The notes beneath the pieces are model-generated. The model did not search any database and was not told the origin of the DNA. It saw nothing but the letters and a program-made list of their open reading frames with translations. From contig CAJQUW010016879.1 in NCBI GenBank assembly GCA_907163375.1, forward strand, positions 496,001-560,000: a stretch of DNA of 64,000 nucleotides. The letters run 5' to 3'. The DNA comes from Prostheceraeus crozeri. Its lineage: Eukaryota > Platyhelminthes > Polycladida > Euryleptidae. Both the position numbers and the translations under genes were made by a program. Below are positions 11,401-20,930 of the stretch, piece after piece. How positions within the stretch are numbered: the stretch's first letter is position 1; each line of letters starts with the position of its first letter.

Positions 11401-14400
11401 TTTTTTCTTCATGCGGCCATGACTGGATGGACGTGATATTTCTTGTGCATATGTGTAATTACATAATGTCACAAGATCCGAATTAATTTCTTCGATCAAA
11501 CGCCAGACGCTTTCGATTGGGAAACGTGGAGCACCATAGCTATAATGAAGCCTTGTTTGCGGGCTGTGGACTGATCATTTGCAATTTTGCTACACATCAC
11601 TGTATATTACCCAGTAAATTAAAAAGGTCTCAACTAAGCCTGCTGACTTTTAAAGTAGCTATATTATATTACTGTAACTGAAAAGTACTACGCATCATAT
11701 ACTAAAGCAGCCAAAGAATTACATATCAATGATATAAAAGCAGCTGACATTAATTTGAATCAAGCATTGAATCGAGCTGAGAATGACAATAAAACAGTTT
11801 CACCAAAACCATTAAAACATCATTATATTTATATATACTATACTTATATCATTAAACATTATAATATAGTATATATACATATATCATACTTATAGTATAC
11901 TTATAGTATATACTTATATCATTAGTTTTTAAACAACTATAATTAATAACAATTGGAACGCTTGAATAAAAAGTAAAAGCTGAATGGCCCTATCGGCAAA
12001 TATTGTTTGATTATTATAGTTTGACATGCATAAACCCAAAGCATAAGCAGATCCCAAATCTAGAATATTCTGATGCAGTATTTTGTTTGTACATTTTAAT
12101 TGAAAGCGGTATTCTTTCTCTATGTTCTTCATTATAAATATTTTATTTGATATTCGTTACACTCAGTTCCCCCAACAAATCGTTTTTGATAATGACATAT
12201 TTGATTGTTTCCGCAGTCATTGATTCCGTGTCCAATGTGATGATAACTCTTCATGACATTTCATATTTGACAATAATAATTTTGAATATTGGCTAATTGC
12301 ACTAGGGACATTGAAAATCATCCTTAAATTGTTGAATAAGCTCTTAATCTCATTACTCACGGTAGATATGCTGTTTGAGAAAGTCAGGAAGATATATAAG
12401 CATAGTTGTCACTAAACATAATAATGTAATACCCAATTATGCAAATAAATCAAATGTAAAACGATCTGAGAACTACGACAAACAAATTTAATTTTCTATC
12501 TAGTTTTAAATAAATTTGTTTTAAATATTGATTTTGATTAGCGAGAACTATTCTTTCCCCATTCTCTACGAAAATCACATTTACATTACATCCAACTTTA
12601 TCAATTTCCTTGTTTTATAAGAACTCCCCCGGCGTTGGAAATGTTTGCGTGATTTTCTTTAGCAACTTCCATCCAAAATTATGAGATACACTTTGATTTC
12701 GTTTTTCGACAATGAATAGTTGCGATCCCCAAAAGGAGTGACAGCTGCATAATTGGAAATACCTCTAAACACGTTTTACAATGTAATATGTTTTAAGTTT
12801 GAAAGTGTAGAATTGCACTTCTAATTTAAGTTTTGTTAATGCCTTAATATTGCAAACTTAGATTGTCGTAGGCCTACATACCACTTTCCACTAGACTGAA
12901 TTGCGGTTACATAATCCTGTGTTTCAGAAAGTTATTAGAGATCAGAGTTTATCGTTACAATATATCGTAGCCACGCGATTAAATCATGTCCTTTGACAAT
13001 GGCTAATTCACAAACGAATTTAAGTGCGTCAATGAATGGTAAGCCCATTCACACCAAGACCATATAGTATTAACAGATTGGCACGTGACAATATAAATAA
13101 TAGAAAAAACACGGCAACCGGTCTTGTACATTCACAATCCATAAATACATCGCACTCATTTTATAATACGATAGTGATCTACATCACGGAGGTAGTACAT
13201 GCGAAGACAGTCACGGTTTTCAATCTCCAGATTGACAGCTGACTCCACTTTTTTTTCATCAACATGACGAGTGCAAGCAGAAATTAATATTAAATCAGGG
13301 GAGCATTACGTTTCTTGAAAGAAGTAAATTATTTTGAAGTCAATTCGACGTAATGATAAGAATAGAAGATAAATGGCTCTACGATATTAGCCTGTAGCTT
13401 GTAGGAAAACGTCACTGTTTTACTGCTTATGTGTAAAGTACATGTAAATGAATGTGCATTAACAATGGGTAAGCAAATGGAAAGCAATGAACTTTTGAAC
13501 TTTCTCTCCAGAAAAGTGATGTCTTTGCGACAGTATTGTGCTTTGTTATGCATCATTAGATTTCAATTATTTATTTGAGATAAAAATGAAAACATTCCTG
13601 CTGCTATAGATGCTTGCTTTGTTGCCAAATATTTCTTCTTAAGTCATCAGTGGATAATGTAATCTCATAATTTATTAGCCCCGCTGTACAACGTGTTTCA
13701 ATTCATTTGTTTAAAATTTGAATATTCTAATTTTCTGGAAATGATTCACACCGGATGAATGATATTATTGAAAACATAAAGTTGATCAAGCTCACCTGTG
13801 TGATTACGTTGATGAACTTTCAAATGAGAACTCTTGTTGTACCTTTTGTGACAACCTGTAATGAAAAATGGATCTATTGGATCGATACGTGATGCATGAC
13901 GTTGGCATGATCGCAATGAATGCCCAGTATATATAGTTTGTAGATGAAAAGCAAGCTGAGTAGCAATTCTACGGCCTTTCAGCTGCTCTCTTCAGAGAAA
14001 CAGCCAGCAATACATATAGAACAAAATGTGAAGCGATAGATAGCATGAAGTGCGATCTACCGCTATGTAAACAAGTTCACGTTTGAGTTGATTTCCCTTC
14101 TCTGACGCCTTTGACTTGCTATCTATCGCTTCACATTTTGTTCTGTATGTATTGCTTGGTGTTTCTCTGACGAGACCAGCCGAAAAGCCTTGAAAATGCA
14201 ACCCTGTTCGGTTTTCCTCTACAAGTAAATTGGCGAGCAGAAATGTTTTTCAAATGTTGAATTGCTTATTTTTGAATATCTCATAGTGCTTAATGAACTT
14301 ATTGATATAAATTTGATAACAATGAAAATAGCAGGAATTGTGATCCATAGAGAAGGGTCATCAGCAGCACCAGCTGCCATCTCCGTTTCAGCCATTAAAG

Positions 14401-15805
14401 TACTTTATTGCTGGACCTGGCTGTCCGGTATTGCACCGAATGACCTAAGCAACATTTCCTCCACTGCGGCCTCCTGTCTTCCAAGATCTAATATATTTCA
14501 GCATTCCAACCATTCTCCTTTCGCCATCATATCCTGATACTTTCCCAGCTTTCTCTAACATGACCCATGAACTCCATCTTCTTTCCAGCTCGAAAGAAAA
14601 CCAACTCAGGTCAGTCAAGACGATAATGCTAATTTGATGCTAGCAATCCACAAATACCCAAAGATTTCTTTATCAGGGACTTTTATTGATAGGATACAGT
14701 AGCACTGCGCTTTATGTTATAGTAATGATCTGGATGTACTAGCTGCAGCATCATGATGACATGACATGAGTACATGACTTCCACTATATTGCACTATACC
14801 ACGTCTTGCTAGCATAATGTTCGCCTGTAGGTGGGCCTGTTCATTGGAAGTCACTGCTTGTTTTGGTTAAGGGTAACATTCTAAGAGTAATATTCATTTA
14901 GCTTGAATGGTAAATGCAGTGAATCCATAATGAAATAACACTGAAAATCTGATTCGTTTGAGACAATATTCTATTAACATATTCTATTAGCTTGCGCCCA
15001 AAAGAATCTTTGCGAGAGACGCCATGGATATGGCTATGGTCGTGATCATATCAGAGGCTATGGTATGTACTCTGTGCATGTGCATTTGAAGAAGTCTGGC
15101 ACTTGAATCTATGTGGTTCATATTGCTGGTATTCAAATATTAGCCGAATGTAATGAATAGAAATACTGACTTACCGGGAAAGTCACACACGTATGGCTTA
15201 TTCTTGAGAAGGGAACTGCTTCTGCTGCTGATACTGATTGAAGTTGTACATGGAAGGTTTGATGGTAAAGGAAGTTGAGGAGAAGGAAATACATGAGTTG
15301 TATTCACAGGTTCGGTGACATATTCAACTGTCGGATAAACGTCTTCAGTCTGTGCACTGACCCAATGCCCTTCAGTTGAATGAGATCGAGGTAACAAAGG
15401 ATATTCAATCGCCATTGACATGCTAGTACTGTAGTACACAGGTAAACCATTGCTGAGCATGAAGCTTGGCACCAGCAGATTTGCAGCTGGGTTGACCACT
15501 TGAGAAACCTGTTGGCAGGATTCAACCTGGAATTGGGGATCAGACATGATGAATGCGTCTTCACATAGTTCCATTTCATTATCACCAAGAGGGTCATTAT
15601 TACTCAGGAAAAGTTCTAATTCATCCATGCCTTCATCTTCCTCCTCTTCCTCTATTGTTTCACTATCTAACGTTGACGTTTTTTGAATTTCAGTCAAAAC
15701 TTCATCTAATGCATCTGGATTGCACTTTATCCAGTCTTCTTCCGTCAAATTGTAAGAATCGAAATTATTAGCATCAAAATTGACAACAAGGTCGTAGATA
15801 TCCAT
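5274..15805 (-). CDS. Krueppel-like factor, three exons (KLF A)
   Basis: A transcription factor of the KLF family, which binds GC/CACCC boxes in the nucleus. Exons 15175-15805, 13796-13855 and 5274-5497 splice with GT/AG borders, both introns in phase 1, to give 304 residues. The N-terminal 200 residues are unlike any specific KLF I can name but include an [11 protein letters not shown] motif (20-30), an acidic run (about 52-64) and a Ser-rich stretch before the fingers. Zinc finger 1 is C207-x4-C212-x12-H225-x3-H229 ([19 protein letters not shown]), finger 2 C237-x9-C247-x12-H260-x3-H264, and finger 3 C272-x2-C275-x12-H288-x3-H292. TGER linkers join them, and the [10 protein letters not shown] and FSRSDHL signatures are diagnostic for KLFs. 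Finger 2 has five more residues between its cysteines than the usual C-x4-C. Both introns fall at positions used in other KLF genes. The start ATG has A at -3. Subfamily is uncertain; KLF2/4/5-like is a guess. Confidence 0.93.
8768..9532 (+). mobile_element. LINE reverse transcriptase C-terminal remnant, split by a repeat
   Basis: Three blocks occur in the order found after the palm domain of a common invertebrate [20 protein letters not shown] segment (frame beginning at 8768) corresponds to the usual F-x-YLG-x-x-I region. [18 protein letters not shown] lies at 8911-8964. [15 protein letters not shown] with the terminal [15 protein letters not shown] lies at 9329-9460. The first two blocks are in different frames. 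The last two are separated by a dispersed repeat (9037-9240) with no LINE similarity, so the repeat appears to have inserted into the LINE. Old and inactive; the clade is not determined. Confidence 0.75.
9037..9240 (+). repeat. Dispersed repeat, copy 1 (second copy inverted at 41148-41345)
   Basis: By eye roughly 85-90% identical to the reverse complement of 41148-41345. Shared landmarks are TTGCTAATTGC, TTTACCCGGGCATG, GCAACTTTAAACAGGGAGTT and ATTTTTCAACTGA-GATGCAAC. It has no ORF and sits between two blocks of a LINE remnant. SINE- or MITE-sized; family unknown. Confidence 0.8.
11820..11925. repeat. AT-rich palindromic and tandem patch
   Basis: TATATATACTATA at 11830-11842 is the exact reverse complement of 11865-11877. 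It is followed by several imperfect CTTATAGTATA units. Low-complexity sequence able to form a cruciform; no sign of a gene. Confidence 0.7.
13796..13855 (-). CDS. KLF A exon 2 (rest of finger 1)
   Basis: 60-nt exon preceded by a TTTTCATTACAG acceptor and followed by a GTGAGC donor. It encodes the second cysteine and both histidines of finger 1 ([19 protein letters not shown]) in the phase demanded by exons 1 and 3. KSSHLKxH is the canonical KLF finger 1 helix. Confidence 0.93.
13856..15174 (-). other. KLF A intron 1
   Basis: 1.3-kb intron separating the two halves of zinc finger 1. Its 3' part holds a 300-bp palindromic element (13935-14232). The stretch 14262-14640 resembles a degraded repeat on the minus strand but could not be assigned. 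The rest shows nothing. Confidence 0.85.
13935..14232. repeat. Long inverted-repeat (foldback/MITE-like) element in KLF A intron 1
   Basis: The inner arms 13993-14044 and 14118-14169 are near-perfect reverse complements (core ACAAAATGTGAAGCGATAGA). The similarity continues outward with about 80%, then about 65%, identity to roughly 13935 and 14232. The loop is about 73 bp. There is no ORF. A transcript would fold into one long hairpin. It lies only 80 bp upstream of exon 2. Confidence 0.8.
15175..15805 (-). CDS. KLF A exon 1 (N-terminal domain and start of finger 1)
   Basis: 631 nt from ATG (15803-15805) to a GTAAGT donor at 15174. It encodes residues 1-210 and one base of codon 211. It ends inside the first zinc finger just after CDFP. 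Reading past the donor gives a short unrelated tail, so the splice is needed. A possible acceptor (TTTCTAG) lies about 19 nt upstream of the ATG, so a 5' noncoding exon is plausible. Confidence 0.93.
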
Positions 15806-17475
15806 TCTAGTAGCGTTTACGCTAGAAATGATTGACGTACATTTTGAATAATTATTTTATATACCTGTCGGCAATTCAGAAACACGAAATTTCTATTTCG
15901 AAAGAGACAACAACAACGGACCAGTGAAAAGCTAAACCTTAAGGGATTGGATGATTGAAATAACCATTTCCATTGCTGCTTTTGATGTACCACCATCGGA
16001 CTGCAGTTATGTAATAGCATAAACAGTGAGCCAATTGTGTGCAGATACAAATGGCAATCATGAATTATTAGCGTGATTTTTCTTATCTATTAATGGACCA
16101 GACACTCTTTCTTTTCTTAAGAATCTTGTGACTGCGAACAATTGTCAAGGTTCTTTTTTAGTGTTAATGAGTACTTTGGTTAGATTAGAACCCGCCTTCT
16201 GGCTTGAGCCCACATCATGGTTAACAAAAGATGTATTCAACTATGAATTTTATCATTCTTTGATCTACCATCAAAGCTCACAGTCCTCAGACGATGATGA
16301 AAACTGAGATTGTTAATAAAATGTTGATGTTTTTGACGAAACACTTTCTTCAAGTTCTCACTAAAGTGCTAATTAAAGTAAAGGATTGTCCATTGGTAGC
16401 AGCTGGGGTCCAAAAATAATCTTCGAAGACATTGGTCACAATGAACAATAAATTAGAAACAATGAACGTATTAAGATGAGTTTGACGCACGCATGAGAAA
16501 GGTTAACAGCTCATCAGGATTGGGACTGGTTAGTTAACATACTCAGTCGGTCACTATTTGAAGTATCGTTAATTTACATGATTGTCTGCAATCTCCATCG
16601 AACTGACAATTCTGTATTCTTTCGTAAAGCACTTTAGTTCCACCACAATTTTTCTATGGATCTTCCAATGGCTTAAAGGATGTCGATATTATGACTGAGG
16701 GTATTGGTTTCATTTATTACACCATCTTTTTTTCATTATCAGTCAGATCTATTTGAAATACACATTTCTGCATTCTTCTTGATAATCTATCTACAAGTCA
16801 AAATTGAAAGGTTGATGGTTGTTTACTTATATTAGTCGATATGCCCCGCTCGATTACAGATGAGTATAAGAAAAGCCAAATAAAGCACTATTTAAGAAGC
16901 ATGTTGGCGCACAATTTACTTTTGGAAAGAGTTAGAGAAAATTTTGTTGTGAAGTGTAGAAATATTATTTCTACGACAACCCAAAATCACGGCAGATGAT
17001 ATAAATTAGCATAACTTAAAAATGAAATTTTAACAAATGTAGAATATCAAAGTCATCGAAAAAAGCGGTTGTAGAACTTTGAACATTTTTCCTCCGGTGG
17101 ACGTTTCAATTCGAAATTGAAGTCGGCAATTTTTTTATGACTCTGATCACAGGCGAGGCAATTTTAACGACTCGTTCTCCGTGCAAGCATTTTGGTCTTC
17201 ATGCGCCTCTAAAATGAGTTTGGAAGACTACTCACATAATGGCTATCACATTAAGTGCTCCTTTATCTGAGTCCCCAACTATTTTAAGATCTCACTAATT
17301 TGCATAGGCCTACTTTTTGGGTATAATCGGCAATAAATCTAAGATGGCTGCACCAACATGTATTCCTGAATCAGATAACAATAGCTAGCGATTTTTGATT
17401 TAGTATATCTACTTTTTAATTTTTTTGTTAGCGACCATCCAATAACAGATAATGTTCCTCAAAACTCTGGCAGTA
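15806..17475. other. 5' flank of KLF A, no gene recognised
   Basis: Upstream of the KLF A start codon on the minus strand, so it should hold the promoter and any 5' noncoding exon. I cannot place either: no convincing TATA box, CpG-rich patch or conserved block stands out. Confidence 0.5.
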
Positions 17476-17610
17476 TTAACCTTAAACCGACCGCACTTAC
17501 TAAAACACAAAAATGATGTAAACAAATGCCATCAAGCAGGTCTTCTTGATTGGTAGAAACGCAAAATGCAAGAATTTTCGCTTCTCGACTGACCATTGGT
17601 CACCCTCTGA

Positions 17611-17670
17611 GTTTGTTCACTATAATACACGGTGGTCGAAGTGGTAGACTGTGTATTATAATGAACAAAC
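17611..17670. repeat. Left subterminal palindrome of the piggyBac-like element
   Basis: GTTTGTTCACTATAATACAC at 17611-17630 and its inverted partner at 17651-17670 differ at one position and are separated by 20 bp. The same arrangement recurs near the other end. Likely transposase-binding sites (inference). Confidence 0.85.
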
Positions 17671-18249
17671 TTAGATCAGCAACCAGATGATATGTTTCAT
17701 ATTCGACAGAGTTGTTAGTTCGAGATGTGCACTATAATTGATAAATAGAAAACATCTCTGAACATAATGGTCACCTTTATGAGCTGTAGGAGTTAGTGCA
17801 TTATAATACACAAACCGTGTAGTAGGCCTGTGGAATAAGTAAGATGTCTGGACCTGGCTTCATCATTGCATGCTGCAGTGTTCGGCGATCATCTGCGACT
17901 ATTTTATACTGCTCTGTAGAATATGAGCTGTTTTAACTGATTTTTACCCTTTCACCATCCCATCAATTATTCCTGCATACCCTGTAGGCCTATGCACCGA
18001 TAGTCTAGATTCATGATGTCCATTTCCTAGTCCCACATGTAGACCTACTTTTGCTATAGGTGAATGATTTTTTGATTCGGTTTCCACATCACTACCATAC
18101 AATTGATTGTCCACATTTTTCTTATAAATTACAAGTTAGCTACAAAATAGATGTCAGTTGGCCTAAACTAGCTTTTTAGGCTTCATAATATTCCAGTGGG
18201 GTACGAACTGTTGAAGAACGTTCGCGCTCGTAGCTGCAGGGCATGGAAG

Positions 18250-18575
18250 CCACTTCTTCAGATTGCTGCGTTCGTCTACGCCATCTGCACGACTGCACCT
18301 CGGACATCTTCTTCGTTCTCATCCTCACTGCTGCCGCTGAATGTTACATCGGAGTAGTCAGAATCACCTTCCTCGACTTCTTCTTCTTCTTCTTCTATCT
18401 TCTTCTTCTGCGTCGATCTCGAAGTCTTTGTTGCAACGGGGGCTCGCTCTCTTCATCACTTGCATTTTCTTTCTCATTCGCAGCATCAGCAGTCTCATCT
18501 AAAACACGATCCATTTCAGCATCTCCCCCTGGGTCAGCGACAGCAACTTCCTCGACTACATCTTTTTGGTCAATC
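18250..18575 (-). pseudogene. Acidic, Arg-rich coding-like tract next to a (GAA)n run
   Basis: Read on the minus strand, one frame gives an acidic segment (DEESEPPLQQRLRDRRRRRR) ending at a GAA/TTC run near 18380-18408. A different frame beyond the run gives GDSDYSDVTFSGSSEDENEE. Both look like the acidic N-terminal tails of piggyBac transposases, and slippage in the GAA run would explain the frame change. No DDE domain follows. Decayed fragment; function not claimed. Confidence 0.35.
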
Positions 18576-18616
18576 TACGCAGCCGAATGATTCGGGGCAT
18601 CCGTAATCACACAAGT

Positions 18617-18898
18617 TCATGATGTGTCGTATTTCCAAACCGCAGTAGTTCCAATGTCAGCCAAAGGAATAATGTCACTAATAATCACAGTATTGACTGA
18701 GCCGTCGTCCCACGTTACGAGAATGTCATCACAAGATAGGTCACTAATTACTCCAGTCCAACTGCTGTCATATGCCCAAGCACATCGCTCGGCAACTTTA
18801 CGACAAGGTTGTAGATCGCAGATTAGAACGATATTGTATTCTCCAGAGCGCTCCCACCGAACAAAGACATCCATGCCTGTCGAAAAAGTCCGATGCAA
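18617..18898 (-). CDS. Hypothetical ORF inside the piggyBac-like element
   Basis: 93 codons (ATG at 18896-18898; a second in-frame ATG gives MDVFVRWERSGEYNIV). Not recognised. The central part has a beta-rich pattern (SWTGVISDLSCDDILVTWDD followed by GSVNTVIISDIIPL) that recalls small SH3-like barrels of the tudor/chromo-barrel type. That is only a visual impression. The overlapping plus-strand frame is also open but has no protein-like character. It could be the first exon of a transposase-associated protein or a captured host exon. No splice partner was found. Confidence 0.4.
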   Translation of the reverse strand: MHRTFSTGMDVFVRWERSGEYNIVLICDLQPCRKVAERCAWAYDSSWTGVISDLSCDDILVTWDDGSVNTVIISDIIPLADIGTTAVWKYDTS

Positions 18899-20056
18899 TT
18901 CACACTAGCACTATATACGAGTAGTCAGCTTTAATTCAATCGATAGATCAGCTTCGGCTGGATGAGTCACAGAATTAGACAGGTGGTCTCTTCTTCCCGT
19001 TTAACTAGAAGGGAAGCATTGGAAACATGCAACGTAAATAAAATGGCACAATCTGCTGACATAATACCATAGCAATCGAACAATAAGCAGCCAGTTCAAC
19101 ATTAAGCACGCCAAATTGTGCAAAGTTTCAGTGACTGTTATCAACCGGATCATAGCAAAGAGACACAGACGATGTCAAGTTCTACAGAGAAGTTTGTGAA
19201 CGTTTTTTCGTGCGCCTGCAAACTTTTTTTTAAAATGATCGGAGGACCCAACATTATCGAGAAAACTTTTGCGCAATGATCTGAATTCTTCGAATCTGAA
19301 GGAATCGTGGCGATCGGAGCATTTTGAAGGAATTCAGAGCAATCCGCAAGCGACGCACGACTATTTTTCCTATCTCTGCAAGGTATCAAAAATTTCTTTT
19401 TGCCCACTTATTAAGTTCCTGCATGTGCCATCTGTTTGAATCAATTTGCACTTCTAGCAAAGCGATACGATTAAACAATCTAATTCTGTGGGATGAGGTG
19501 AGCGGTGACGATGAATACAAAAAGATATATTCCCCATCAAGTTTCTGCTTGCATTCTCGGCCTGCTGCGGTCTGAACGCTTGTGTTTTGTTTTGAAATAC
19601 AGCTAATTCTATTCTCTGACAATGTCAGACTGCATGCAGAGCTGTTGATTTCTATGCGACAAAGTGCATGATTGTAATCCAATGGGCTGCCGCTCTACAA
19701 TTTGGATATCTAATGATCCTTGAATGCCATAGACAGCTATTCATGTTAGCGCTATTGGAGTCCACCGATATTGCTGACATTCGATGAAAGCAATACTACA
19801 ACATAGTAAAAACAGCATGCATGATTGTAGATTCAATATGATTTCAATTTGTTCTCAATACAGTTCCGACAGATAGACGTAACTATAGGCAAAATCATTT
19901 ATCAATCATACATGCACATGTGTACGTATGTGGGCCCTAGTCAGCGAACCATCTCTGCAATTAACTATAAAGCGCATGAAATATCCTGAATTGACATTTT
20001 CCTACACTATCTCAGATCAATTTCAATACTTATCCTTGATTTAAACACTATTTCTG

Positions 20057-20116
20057 GTTTGTTCATTATAATACACTAACTTCCAAATGGACCACTGTGT
20101 ATTATAATGAACAAGC
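20057..20116. repeat. Right subterminal palindrome of the piggyBac-like element
   Basis: GTTTGTTCATTATAATACAC at 20057-20076 pairs with the inverted unit at 20097-20116, again with a 20-bp spacer. A further single unit at 20441-20460 lies 16 bp from the right end. Confidence 0.85.
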
Positions 20117-20638
20117 CTATTTTCGATTGTATCCATGCATCAGATTCCATCCATTCTTTGTGGTCATAACAGACATATCAATGGCATATTTCTACACGTC
20201 GTGTAATTTTTTCATTGAAAAATAGCTAAATTTTGACCTATACAATGCCTAAATAGAAAGTCAGATATTTGCTCTTATGACACGATTCAGCTGCCTAAAG
20301 TAATTTGGCCTACAATGAAAGCCAATGATCGCAATTATCTATTTTTGATGTTGGGTGAGCGCAATATATCTGAAAGGTCAGGTTCTTCATGTTATTAGGT
20401 TCGTATCACATAAATGGGAGTGGTGAATGCTCTTCAGACAGTTTGTTCATTATAATGCACACCAGACGGTTTAAGGTTAAATCATTATATTCTGATTGAA
20501 GTTGATATCCAATTTCAATGAATATCATATCATAAGAAAAGTTATATTCCAAATCTATTTTTGATGTGGTATTTTATTCAAACAATTAATCATTTAATCA
20601 ATTATATGATATGACAGAGGGCGGGAGGACCATAATTC

Positions 20639-20903
20639 AATACGAATGTAAAACAGATTCAATGCTCTCCCAATATGTTTAATGCTAAGTAAAGTGAAGT
20701 AAATTGAATAAAAAATTAGACGTTTCGGATCCAGACCCTTTGTCAATGGCAGAACACTTAATTGACATTAAGACATTAACTGTTCTGCCGTTGACAAAGG
20801 GTATGTACCCGAAACGTCTGACGATATTTTTTATTCAATTTACTTCACTCTACTTGGCATTAAACATATCGGGAGAGAATTGAATCTGTTTTACATTCGT
20901 ATT
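20639..20903. repeat. Inverted repeat with two facing hammerhead-like cores
   Basis: Arms 20639-20756 and 20781-20903 are imperfect reverse complements (about 90% by eye) around a 24-bp spacer. The right arm contains TTGACAAAGGGTATGTACCC followed by GAAACGTC (20791-20818). The left arm contains the same motif on the minus strand (20720-20746). This resembles the CTGANGA, stem II, GAAAC layout of hammerhead ribozymes known from the terminal repeats of Penelope-like elements, with a degenerate first box. It starts 160 bp after the piggyBac-like element. No ORF. Confidence 0.7.
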
Positions 20904-20930
20904 TAATCAATTGAAGTACACCTGATATGT

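Larger units (their letters stand above)
5498..13795 (-). other. KLF A intron 2
   Basis: 8.3-kb intron. It contains a LINE remnant with a nested dispersed repeat (8768-9532) and an AT-rich palindromic patch (11820-11925). The rest (5498-8767, 9533-11819, 11926-13795) is AT-rich sequence in which I see no gene, RNA or named repeat. A plus-strand ORF at 9581-9772 matches nothing I know. Confidence 0.85.
17480..20476. mobile_element. piggyBac-like element, 2997 bp, flanked by TTAA
   Basis: The ends are inverted copies of CCTTAAACCG, each directly flanked by TTAA (17476-17479 and 20477-20480). That is the target duplication of the piggyBac superfamily, whose ends typically start CCY. Just inside both ends lie matched palindromic modules built from GTTTGTTCATTATAATACAC-like units (17611-17670, 20057-20116), plus single units at 17797-17812 and 20441-20460. 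No piggyBac transposase domain is visible on either strand. The only coding-like content is minus-strand: an 82-93 residue ORF and an acidic tract. It is therefore probably a non-autonomous or internally deleted member. Confidence 0.78.

Noticed and set aside
18243-18590. Plus-strand 115-codon ORF with Phe/Ser runs
   Set aside because: It is the reverse of a GAA-rich, acidic minus-strand tract; composition is a shadow of that repeat.
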